Assembly: GCF_028751195.1 (NCBI RefSeq)
Contig: NZ_CP066784.1
Span: 1,488,001 to 1,552,000, forward strand
DNA: 64,000 bases
Origin: Alicyclobacillus sp. ALC3
GTDB lineage: Bacteria > Bacillota > Bacilli > Alicyclobacillales > Alicyclobacillaceae
Direction of reading: 5' to 3'
The notes under the pieces were generated by a model that searched no databases, was not told the origin of the DNA, and worked only from the letters and a program-made list of their open reading frames with translations. Below are positions 54,456-62,648 of the stretch, piece by piece; position 1 is the stretch's first letter; each line of letters starts with the position of its first letter. The position numbers were made by a program, and so were the translations under genes.

Positions 54456-55694
54456 AGTTCAAGCCACGCTACGAGGCTGACGAAAGTGGCCGTGAATTAC
54501 CGGACTCAGTGGCCGCTAATTATCGGAATGACTGGCCTACACATTTCCGGAATGGGTGGCCGTTTTCACCGGAATACGCAGCAGTGCCCCGTAAGCTTTT
54601 GGGCCACCGTTTTCATGATGTCATCGATATACTCATGCCGATTCTGCCGTATCCACTGTTCAAATGCCTTCACCTTCGCACTGAACTTCTTCCGGCTTGT
54701 CTTCCGCTTCACGCGAAAGGTTCCCCTCTGGGACTTCCCACAATAGTGTGTGAATCCTAGGAAGTCGAAGGTACCCGGTTTTCCCTGCCCCAGCCGCCGC
54801 ATGGTCGATTCCGCAAATCTGCCAAACATGAGAATCTTGGATTTGTTGTCTGCAATCTCAAGTCCAAACTTCGCTAGTCTTTGAACCAGCGCAGCATAGA
54901 ACCTTTCCGCATCCTGTTTGATCTGGAAGCAGCACACAAAGTCATCTGCATATCGCACCATTTCTGCTTGCCCGTCACACTGCTTCTTCACCACTTTCTC
55001 GAACCACAAGTCCAGCGCGTAGTGCAGATACAAATTCGCCGATATCGGGGAAATCACTCCCCTTGTGGTGCGCCGACATCGGTAGGCTCCCATACGCTCT
55101 CTTCAATCACTCCAGCCTTTAGAAATCGGCGGATGAGACGCTTCATGTTGGGTCGCCTAGTCGTAGGTCCAGGAACTTCATGAGCCACTCGTGGTCCATG
55201 TTGTTGAAGAACCCTCGGATGTCTGCATCTACGACGTAGCAAATGCTGCCTTTCTCAATCACTCGATTGACACTACGCAGTGCCATGTGACAGCTTCTTG
55301 CCGGGCGAAACCCGTAAGAGAAGTCAAGAAAGTCTTGTTCATAGATTGCTTGGAGAATTTTAGATGCCCCAAGCTGGACTATCTTGTCCTCATAGGCCGG
55401 AATTCCAAGCGGGCGCAGATCATTGCTACCCCCTTTTGGAATGTACGCCCTGCGTACTGGTTGTGGTCGATATGCGTGAGACTTTAACCTTGCGACAAGC
55501 TGCTGAAGGTTCGCATCAAGATGCTCCTCATATTCTCGCTTGGTTACGTGATCGACTCCTGCGGACTTGTTCCCATCCAACTCTTCGTGGCATAGCCGCA
55601 ACATCTCTTCGTTGAGCAGATGGTACAGCGATGTGAACCGCTCTTTGGGCTTCTGTCTCGCGATTTCTGCTATCCTTGCCAATTTCGTTTCCAT

Positions 55695-56147
55695 GATTTC
55701 CCTACCCCTGTGTGTAACTGCCTTCCCTCTACCGGCGTTACCCGGTTTCACAGGTACTACGCAGCTATCCGACTCCCTGCACATCGTTTGACATCCTCCC
55801 TTTAACTCGGTTATTTGTCATACTCCCTCTGCGGAAGAACATGCAGGGTCTCCCGGGTTCCCGTGTGACCATTGTACAGCATGCCTGGCTCTTCGACCCC
55901 GGGGAAGCCACTTGATGCTGGCCTTGGCGCTTCAAGTAGTGTTGCCTTCCGATAGATCGAAACCGTCGACCTTCCCAACTTATATGAGTTTCGGGGCTCA
56001 ATCACATTCAGGCCTACTGCCTTGCTGTCTACGCTTAGTACAGCAGGTTGCCCTGTTGCGCCCAAGACTCGCTACTGGTGATGTGGCTCACATCTTACCA
56101 GGCAGGGATTCCACCTGCTAGGTCACACGACCTTGCCCGGCCGCACC
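55695..56147 (-). ncRNA. 5' RNA domains of the group II intron
   Basis: The 450-base region from GTGCG at 56147 to the maturase start has no protein-coding frame. It is rich in short complementary segments, as expected of domain I to domain IV leader sequence. GGTGGAATCCCTGCCTGG near the 5' end is typical intron domain I material. Individual helices were not assigned. Confidence 0.6.
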
Positions 56148-56205
56148 GATCATTGCTTAAAATGATCAGATATGGAAGTCAAGGTCGTGCTGATACAGTC
56201 ATTGG

Positions 56206-57933
56206 TTATCCGTTTTTTCGAACTGTGTTGTAGATGCTTAAATCAAACCCAAGCAGCCCCAGAACTCGTTCTATTTGGTCATTGTGTGGTCTGGCCGTCA
56301 TCCGCTGCCAACCGTTTTCATCGCCTAGCCATACCGTTTGCATCGTCTCCAACATCTCCAACACTGAAACACCCGTGGGGCGCATGCTCTTGCGCTTGCC
56401 AGGTAGAATCAGCGGCTCCGTTTCTTTGGCCATCTGTTCGCGTAGAATGTACTCGAACGAGTCATACAGCAACTGTGAAAGAAGCATGACATAGGCGAAT
56501 GCTTTCACCCGCGTCTGGTTGTGCAGGAACACAGGCCCTACATGGTATGGGCTTTTGAGATGCTTGAAGCCATTCTCCACTTCAATCTGGTCCTTGTATA
56601 GACGGAGCACTTGTTCATCTGAAACCCGTTTGTCGTCCCGGATATCCGTTAATAGGACAAATGTTTCTTCGCGCTCTCGCCACTCCCGAAGCACTTGCTC
56701 GTCCGGTGCGACAAGGTCGACTGCCAAGCGGTATTCCATGTGCATTCCTGGTGCGGGCTCGTCCTTACGCGGTCGGCCTTTGTGTGCCCGCTTCTCCTGC
56801 ACCTGTTGTGCGACGACCGACACTTTTAACTCGTGCAGAGCTTTCCTGTGTTCATGGGCAAATGCTTCTCCAGCCGTCCTGGCGTCCCCTTCACAGTTGT
56901 AGACAGCCTTACTGGCCTTCTCAATCGCCTTGGTCAGAGTGTCTTTCTCCCGACCTAGCACATCCTCCAACTTATGCTCTTTCTGAGCCGTCAGGCCCGT
57001 CGAGCGAACCACGATGAATCGGTATGTCCGCCCATACAACTCGCGGCGAAACGACTGAATCTTGTAGGTTGAGGCGTTGCTTGAAATGGCGGTCTGCCCG
57101 ATGTCCTGCCACGCCGTTTCCTTCTCCCACGCAGCGCGTTTCAAGTCCGCACACAACTTGACGCTCGAAGGGAGCCGAGAGACAAAGTGTATCTCATCTT
57201 TCGCAAAGAGTTCCAGATTCCCCCTAGTGACAACGGCAGAGTCGGCGATATACAGCAGTTTTTCTTGAGTCTGCTCGTCAAGCAGATTGAACAGCCTTGG
57301 GACGTTTTCCTTGTTCCATGTATGGTCGTCCTGGTTGCCTTTGTCCACGTTGGCACACAAGGGTACCCCCTTGAGGGTGCACAGCCCAAAGATGATTTGC
57401 TTGAGGTCAGGTCTATGCGCCTTTGAATACCCGCGTGCGATTGCAAAACTATCCTGATTCGAATCGCTCTGCTCCGAAGTGTTTGGCTCCGGATAATCGC
57501 CAAAAAGGGTGAGGGATGTCGTGTCCGCATGCACAGGTAACAAGTCATCGAACTGTTCGATGATCCACAATTGCTTGACTGTGGCTAGGGCGATTTGTGG
57601 ATACACTGTATCGAGGTCAAGATCGTACAGGATGTCGAGGGCGCGGCCAAGCGCGTCATCGTTGAGGTCAGCGAAAGACACACCCTCGCCGAGCAGGACT
57701 TCCACATCACGTTCTTCATAGAATTCCTGCACCTTATACAAGGCTTTGCGGTCCGTGCCAATATTGATGAGTAAGGCCTTGAGTCGCGTCCCGACAGACA
57801 ATTTACAATCGTCACGGGCCGCAAGTTTGTCTATCATCTCAACCCAGCCGAACCGGTCGATAAGGCGTGACCAGACAGCGGAGGCACCCATGATGTAATG
57901 CCGCATATCAGCAATCAATTTGAAGCCCTCCAT
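56206..57933 (-). CDS. IS1634-family transposase
   Basis: The 575-residue DDE transposase of the IS4/IS1634 group begins MEGFKLIADMRHYIMG and shows the first aspartate in LPVHADTTSLTLFGD, the second in LLYIADSAVVTRGN, and the YREK-like glutamate region in LYKDQIEVENGFKHLKS. It is uninterrupted. I could not identify convincing terminal inverted repeats. The group II intron lies just beyond its 3' end, next to a terminator-like stem-loop. Confidence 0.92.
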   Translation of the reverse strand: MEGFKLIADMRHYIMGASAVWSRLIDRFGWVEMIDKLAARDDCKLSVGTRLKALLINIGTDRKALYKVQEFYEERDVEVLLGEGVSFADLNDDALGRALDILYDLDLDTVYPQIALATVKQLWIIEQFDDLLPVHADTTSLTLFGDYPEPNTSEQSDSNQDSFAIARGYSKAHRPDLKQIIFGLCTLKGVPLCANVDKGNQDDHTWNKENVPRLFNLLDEQTQEKLLYIADSAVVTRGNLELFAKDEIHFVSRLPSSVKLCADLKRAAWEKETAWQDIGQTAISSNASTYKIQSFRRELYGRTYRFIVVRSTGLTAQKEHKLEDVLGREKDTLTKAIEKASKAVYNCEGDARTAGEAFAHEHRKALHELKVSVVAQQVQEKRAHKGRPRKDEPAPGMHMEYRLAVDLVAPDEQVLREWREREETFVLLTDIRDDKRVSDEQVLRLYKDQIEVENGFKHLKSPYHVGPVFLHNQTRVKAFAYVMLLSQLLYDSFEYILREQMAKETEPLILPGKRKSMRPTGVSVLEMLETMQTVWLGDENGWQRMTARPHNDQIERVLGLLGFDLSIYNTVRKNG

Positions 57934-58119
57934 CAAAGATTTACACAGAGGTATTCGACACAGCTATGGCCAGCTCCTGTACAATATTTTGGCAAACGAA
58001 AATAGCTTACGAAATTCTCACGTCATCATTCACAACTGGAAATTCTCAAGACGACAAATCGAGCGCAATATTCACTTAAATTCAACCCGTTACATCCCTG
58101 CAAAAATTAAATAGACCGG

Positions 58120-58250
58120 AAGGTGCGCGGAAAGTGCGGTCGATCCTTGTGTAGCAAGGATTTTCTGGGTGTAAGCGATCCGTACTAGTTCACAACCACG
58201 ACGCGGTGGCAAGAACCAGGTACCGGGCACATCGGTAAGTCCGTCGCCTT
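58120..58250. repeat. Defence-island boundary repeat, copy A
   Basis: TTCTGGGTGTAAGCGATCCGTACTAGTTCACAACCACGA matches the core of copies B and C; its parts GCGATCCGTA and AACCACGA are shared. ACCGGGCACATCGGTAA at about 58227-58243 matches copy B at 47044. It lies directly after the reverse transcriptase gene. The remainder of 57937-58119 shows no gene. Confidence 0.65.
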
Positions 58251-58255
58251 TCCTA

Positions 58256-59563
58256 TCATGAATCAGGTTGATTCAACCGTCTCTGTATTCGTACCCAATG
58301 CCTCTTTACTTGCGTCTCCATCAAGTTAATGGTTGTAGCGTTCTCATCGAAAACGGCTTGAGCCTTAGAGGCATACGACAAAAAGTTCCCACGGCCCTTT
58401 TTCCTTTTGCCCATATGTGTATACATTGAATACAATTTTTTTCTATATGCTTTCCGTCCGAACATTTCAGACTTTATTCTGACTGACCTTACCTTTCTAT
58501 AAGCTCTCGAATAGTACTTAAAAAGGCTTTTCTCACGAATTTTGACCTGCTCCCCGTTGAAAGAGAAACCTAGATAATCCAGACTCGCTTTTTCGCAGCC
58601 ATTGTCAATGTCGAGCATCTGACCATTTTCAAAAATATAGTGCTTAGTTTTTTGGGCTTGCAAGGACAGGTGAGGTATGCTGTTTACCGCCTGCTCCAAT
58701 ACGAAGTCAACTTCATGAGCATTCTCGCATCGAGTTGATACCGGAATAGCCAGAATTAAGTCATCGCAATACCGTCTATACAGACCGCCGTGTACCTGGG
58801 CGTACTTCTTGAGGTGAATGTCAAATTCAAGGAGGTAAACATTAGATAAGACAGCCGATATACTGGCACCTTGCGGTATACCAAATCCCTTTCTATTCCT
58901 GCCCACTTTGATTCTCGACTTAAAATCCCTAAACTCCTTATCATCAAAGAGTCGATTGAGTGATCGCAGTTCTTTAGATGTGTATTTGACCTTTAGCTCC
59001 TGCTCAATATCTTCAAGCTCTATCCAACTAAATTGAGTTATAGCTTTGAACACAGCATAGAAGTCTGGCGGAAGGGTTTGACTACCGAGAAGATGTTTCA
59101 CACGCTTCTTCAGGTAACTGTGCTCTAGTGTATCAAAGTATTTCTCAAAGTCAGAGACGAGGATAAATACCTGTGAATGGCGTTTTATGAAGTCTATGAC
59201 CTCTTTGGCAAAATGAATATTACTTTTCCCGCTTTTGTTTGATCTGTAGGCAGTGACGACATCGTCAATGTCATGCTGTATAACAGCTTCGTTATATCGT
59301 TGGTTAAGTAATTCTCCATAATATTTAAAAATATATCCGTCCAAATGCGATGCATAATATATATCTCTAATCTTTTCGGGTTTTCGTTCTCGAGCGGGAG
59401 CATCTTTTATGTATTTTTGGCTCTTCAATTGAAAATGGATAAATGGAAAAAACCCGTGCACAGCTACCCACGACGGATTAACTATTTGTCTAGCGACACG
59501 CCAAACGGGGACTCGACGGTCAAAGTGTGTGTAACCTTTGATTCGATATTTCTTGATGTCCAT
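58256..59563 (-). CDS. Defence-type reverse transcriptase (DRT-like, UG class)
   Basis: The protein is not a group II or retron RT by layout. Motifs in order: FFPFIHFQL near the N-terminus, IRDIYYASHLDGYIFKYY, AYRSNKSGKSNIHFAKEV, LVSDFEKYFDTLEH (first catalytic Asp), GIPQGASISAVLSNVYL, and YRRYCDDLILAIP with the YCDD active site at about residue 265, then DYLGFSF. This layout recalls the UG2/UG3-type anti-phage RTs (DRT2, DRT3). ATG 59563 has no good ribosome site; a TTG at 59599 would add 12 residues. It has its own promoter and a structured leader. Confidence 0.85.
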   Translation of the reverse strand: MDIKKYRIKGYTHFDRRVPVWRVARQIVNPSWVAVHGFFPFIHFQLKSQKYIKDAPARERKPEKIRDIYYASHLDGYIFKYYGELLNQRYNEAVIQHDIDDVVTAYRSNKSGKSNIHFAKEVIDFIKRHSQVFILVSDFEKYFDTLEHSYLKKRVKHLLGSQTLPPDFYAVFKAITQFSWIELEDIEQELKVKYTSKELRSLNRLFDDKEFRDFKSRIKVGRNRKGFGIPQGASISAVLSNVYLLEFDIHLKKYAQVHGGLYRRYCDDLILAIPVSTRCENAHEVDFVLEQAVNSIPHLSLQAQKTKHYIFENGQMLDIDNGCEKASLDYLGFSFNGEQVKIREKSLFKYYSRAYRKVRSVRIKSEMFGRKAYRKKLYSMYTHMGKRKKGRGNFLSYASKAQAVFDENATTINLMETQVKRHWVRIQRRLNQPDS

Positions 59564-59803
59564 TTTAGCAGAGCTGATAGGGTCTGTAACCTTAGCCAAT
59601 TACACTGTACTAGACAGTAAACCCTAAACAGCATACCTTCTTTCTCGGTCGCATCCTGGGTAAGTACCTTAGATGGACAGGGCTAATAGTAACACTGATG
59701 TGCTATGCTTGGGTTAGCATCTGCTGGAATCTGAACGGAGGCGGTCGTGGGATGCTTGACAGCAGTTCACAGATATCCCTCATATCCGTTGCTATATGAG
59801 GCA
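59564..59803 (-). ncRNA. Candidate structured non-coding RNA leading the RT gene
   Basis: Transcription should start near 59803. The 5' end folds into a perfect 8-bp hairpin, CCTCATAT and ATATGAGG, with an 8-base loop (59778-59801). CTGCTG and CAGCAG can close a 37-base internal segment. GATGCTA and TAGC-ATC form a further hairpin (59697-59721), and ACTGT-CTAGT-ACAGT another near 59605-59620. Several DRT systems encode an upstream RNA that serves as template or cofactor, so the position is right. The structure was found by eye only. Confidence 0.5.
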
Positions 59804-59809
59804 CTACCA

Positions 59810-59838
59810 ATTATACCAATATTAAAACAGTCTTTCAA
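59810..59838 (-). promoter_or_regulatory. Strong sigma-A-type promoter of the RT transcript
   Basis: On the minus strand, TTGAAA (59838-59833) and a perfect TATAAT (59815-59810) are exactly 17 bases apart. It is one of the best promoters in the window. It lies between the helicase stop and the RT leader, so the RT is transcribed independently of the upstream helicase operon. Confidence 0.8.
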
Positions 59839-59927
59839 GCCTGTGCTTAACACAGGTAATACTCGCTTTTCCACAGAATAGACCTTCCCCATATTTCTTA
59901 CAGACTATTGTTCCGGCTGTAGTCTTA

Positions 59928-62645
59928 TCACCAAGGCTCACTGAGTTTGTTGACAATATCACGACGAGATAACACGGAAGCACATCTTTCCCACAAATGT
60001 GCCTCAGGGTCGATGGTTACGCGATACTTTACAGTAAAAGCATCCTGTGCCCTATTTCTTTCATGAATGTATTCATTCATTCGAGCCTTAAGCTCCTCTT
60101 CGTTCTCAATCCATTCATCATCGATCGTGTCAGGGATGCTGCCAAAAATGTCATAGGTATCCCGCAGGCGTTCTGACAAGACGTTGTAAACCTTCTCATC
60201 CTGTGTTTCGCTGTACACTAGATTGAGCATGTCAACAAACTTACGAGCCTGACCAAAACGTTTGATTCTACCCAATCGCTGTTCAAGCCGAGACGGATTC
60301 CAAGGAAGATCAATGTTAATCAAGGTGCCCAACGTTTGAAGGTTCAAACCTTCGCAGGCCGCATCGGTCGCTACTACCAGCCTTATCTCACGAGTTCTAA
60401 CAGCTGCCTTTATGACTTCACGTTCAACATTGTTAAACTGCTCGCCCCGAAAAAGTCCACTCTTTCCAACACCCGCATATACTGCCACAACTTCACCTTT
60501 GTAAGTTTTGGCCAATTCTTTCGCGATCCATTCTGCAGTGTCATAGTACTGGCTGAAAATAATACATCCGTGTTCAAGCCAGGTTTTCCCGTCAGTTCTG
60601 AATTCAGTTAGAAACCACTTCACCGTGTTGAGTTTAGAATCTACGGCTTCAGCACGTGACAGCTGTATCTCGATTTCTTTGAGACAAGCTACTTCTGCGG
60701 GCGTCATTTCAGAAAGGATGTGTTCTACTTGTTCAACACGGTCCTCATCCTCATTTGAAATAGAGTGCTTAAGCATCTTTTGCGCGGTTTTCAAACCGGA
60801 AGCAAAACTTGAACAAATACGCTGCAGCATCAGTGATTTCATAAAGCCGCCGGCTTTAGTTCTGGAATTAAGAAGTCTGCAAAACTCTTCGGCTTTTTCA
60901 TACGCAACCTGAAAGGGCGTGTTTGTTGGAATCCCCAATCCGACAAAGCGAGACTGATACTGTGCAAGGTTTCGGGGTAACGGGTGTGTGTTAACACCGA
61001 CTTTTTCTAATAGACCGTCGTCTTCAAGCTGTTTTCGCTTTCTCAGGACCGTATGGCGCAACACGGGGTTATTCTCTTTGAAAAATCTGGCGTCCAAACA
61101 CTCAGAAAGCCACATGTTCTGAATCATATAGTCTAGGTCTTCAAACCGATACGTGCAAATGAAAGAATGGTCATCAATCGCCAACTGATCCCGTATCTGT
61201 TGGACTATATGATGTTCTTTAGCTGGAGGAAGTGGGTTACTTAACCATTGCCAAGCCTCTCTCTCTGAAGTAACTTGGCGTTTTCCAGTCACCATTTGGA
61301 TCGCTTGTTCATGATCTCGCCAAGGGGATAATGAATCCCCAAGAACAAACTCTGCACCGCTATTCAGAATCCCCAATAGGTCCCAAAGCTCCCGGACATC
61401 CGTCTGGATGGGGGTGGCAGTACCCAGTATCAAATGCCTGGTGCGCCTTCCGATTTGCTGCATAAAAGCGAGGAGATTATTGGGTTCAGCTGCCTTATCA
61501 CCTAGCCCACCTCTTGCTCTTGCTTTGTGTGCTTCGTCCAGGATGACTGTCCCAAACCTGTTCTTAAGGAGCATCCCTGCTTCTTTGACAAAATCCGAGC
61601 CCTCCCGCTGGTGCATGATCAGTCCAGTCGAGATAATCGCAATTTTATATGGACATTTTTTTATAGAAGATGCATCTCCGCGCGGGGATAAAACTTGGCC
61701 CTCAACACCAAGCCACACCTTTTTTTGCGATGACCAGACAGCCGCGGGAACCCCAAGCTTATCCATCATCTCGATTTGCCACTGGATTGTTAATGTGGAC
61801 GGAGCAAGAATTAGAACTGGTCCATCTTCAAGGAGAGCACTTACCAGAGCACTAGTTGCCATAGAGAGTGTTTTACCAACTCCGACCTCATCGGCCAGAA
61901 GCAAACGAGCCTTACCGTATGTCTCGCGGTGCTCTAAGAACATCGTGACAAACGAGCGCTGCCATGGCTGTAATTGCTCTCCTCCGCGATAGATCGGGGC
62001 TTCTGCCATTGCAGCAGCCGGGACTTCATGGGGGTTCAATACTTCTACCGTGATCTCTCGACGATTAGCCACTCGATTGATTTCTGCCAATATCGCCTCC
62101 GGCAGAGGAACCCCTTCACTCCACAAAGCCCAAAACTCTTTCTCTACCCAGTCTGCACTCTCCTCATCGTCATCCTGCCATACAAGTTCATAGTTGTGAG
62201 AAAAGGCACTTTTCGACTCGTTTACTGAGCCAATGAACGATCTACGGCTACCGTCCGGATAGTGTATCGCCCCCGCTTTGCCATGTAGAAACAGACGCTC
62301 CTTCGGTACAACCCGAATTTCCACATTTCCCGACTGCAACAACTTGCCCAGGGTCTGATAGCGTTCCCTTTTCAAGAGCGCTTCCGCTTCGACATCCACT
62401 GCATTCCAGCGTTCTTTAAGGACCGTATCCCTCCCTGTTGCCACTTGGAAATCAGCCAAATCCAGTTCGGAATTGCAAATAATCTTCACCTCTGGAATTT
62501 GAGCAATTTCCTCACCAACAAGTTCGAAAATAGAACTCCTGAAATAACCTGCAATACGGAAATACTTTGATGCACCTTTTAAAGTTTTAGCCAAGAACTC
62601 TGTATCCAATCTCTCTGTTCGAGATGAAAAGCGCTTCAACGTCAT
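59928..62645 (-). CDS. PLD-SNF2 helicase anti-phage protein
   Basis: The 905-residue protein has an N-terminal phospholipase-D-like domain (HGKAGAIHYPDG near residue 123, then FIGSVNESKSA) and a SNF2-type helicase. The helicase shows LLADEVGVGKT at about 253, VILDEAHKAR at about 370, TATP, and motif VI RLEQRLGRIKRFGQ at about 790. I recall this fusion as a component of anti-phage clusters that also hold DUF1156 and DUF499 proteins. Its start lies four bases after the stop of the methyltransferase gene, so the two are coupled. Appears complete. Confidence 0.85.
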   Translation of the reverse strand: MTLKRFSSRTERLDTEFLAKTLKGASKYFRIAGYFRSSIFELVGEEIAQIPEVKIICNSELDLADFQVATGRDTVLKERWNAVDVEAEALLKRERYQTLGKLLQSGNVEIRVVPKERLFLHGKAGAIHYPDGSRRSFIGSVNESKSAFSHNYELVWQDDDEESADWVEKEFWALWSEGVPLPEAILAEINRVANRREITVEVLNPHEVPAAAMAEAPIYRGGEQLQPWQRSFVTMFLEHRETYGKARLLLADEVGVGKTLSMATSALVSALLEDGPVLILAPSTLTIQWQIEMMDKLGVPAAVWSSQKKVWLGVEGQVLSPRGDASSIKKCPYKIAIISTGLIMHQREGSDFVKEAGMLLKNRFGTVILDEAHKARARGGLGDKAAEPNNLLAFMQQIGRRTRHLILGTATPIQTDVRELWDLLGILNSGAEFVLGDSLSPWRDHEQAIQMVTGKRQVTSEREAWQWLSNPLPPAKEHHIVQQIRDQLAIDDHSFICTYRFEDLDYMIQNMWLSECLDARFFKENNPVLRHTVLRKRKQLEDDGLLEKVGVNTHPLPRNLAQYQSRFVGLGIPTNTPFQVAYEKAEEFCRLLNSRTKAGGFMKSLMLQRICSSFASGLKTAQKMLKHSISNEDEDRVEQVEHILSEMTPAEVACLKEIEIQLSRAEAVDSKLNTVKWFLTEFRTDGKTWLEHGCIIFSQYYDTAEWIAKELAKTYKGEVVAVYAGVGKSGLFRGEQFNNVEREVIKAAVRTREIRLVVATDAACEGLNLQTLGTLINIDLPWNPSRLEQRLGRIKRFGQARKFVDMLNLVYSETQDEKVYNVLSERLRDTYDIFGSIPDTIDDEWIENEEELKARMNEYIHERNRAQDAFTVKYRVTIDPEAHLWERCASVLSRRDIVNKLSEPW

Positions 62646-62648
62646 ATC

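Larger units (their letters stand above)
51876..54580 (+). mobile_element. IS21-family insertion sequence 2
   Basis: The ends TGCGTATTCCGG and CCGGAATACGCA are perfect 12-bp inverted repeats. Several internal subterminal repeats of CCATTCCGGAAA/CCGGAATGGGTGGCC type occur at both ends, as in IS21 elements. The element, about 2.7 kb, is inserted into the intron maturase gene. Flanks GTAGT and GCAGT may be an imperfect 5-bp target duplication. Confidence 0.9.
51665..55694 (-). pseudogene. ltrA: Group II intron reverse transcriptase/maturase, interrupted
   Basis: From ATG 55694 behind GGGGTAGGG the protein begins TKLARIAEIARQ and includes the RT0-RT4 region (VDHVTKREYEEHLDANL, FLDFSYGFRPARSCH). 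Frameshifts near 55145 and 55085 separate this from MKRLIRRFLKAGVIEES and from the YADDFVCCF catalytic segment (54566-55093). The C-terminal part (51665-51875) ends with YKWLNRRSQRKSFNY, matching the maturase tail. IS21 copy 2 sits between these last two parts. The gene is thus broken at least three times. Confidence 0.88.
51540..56147 (-). mobile_element. Degenerate group II intron with nested IS21
   Basis: On the minus strand the intron begins with GTGCG at 56147, followed by GGCCGGGCAAGG. It contains a broken reverse transcriptase/maturase gene and a domain V hairpin near 51621-51653. The 3' end is around 51540-51560 but was not pinned. The upstream exon side has GATCATT-TTAAGC-AATGATC, a stem-loop next to the transposase end, which resembles the terminator targets of class C introns. 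It carries a complete IS21 element within the maturase gene, and the maturase has frameshifts, so it cannot be mobile by itself. Confidence 0.75.

Noticed and set aside
56150..58119. Terminal inverted repeats of the IS1634 element
   Set aside because: I looked at both flanks of the transposase gene and found no convincing matching ends, so no element boundary is given.
35128..58250. CRISPR array or tRNA genes in the repeat regions
   Set aside because: The copies are kilobases apart and have no regular spacers, and no cloverleaf fold was seen.
58256..59563. Retron
   Set aside because: The RT lacks the retron-type VTG block that I would expect, and no msr/msd inverted repeats were found; a DRT-type assignment fits better.
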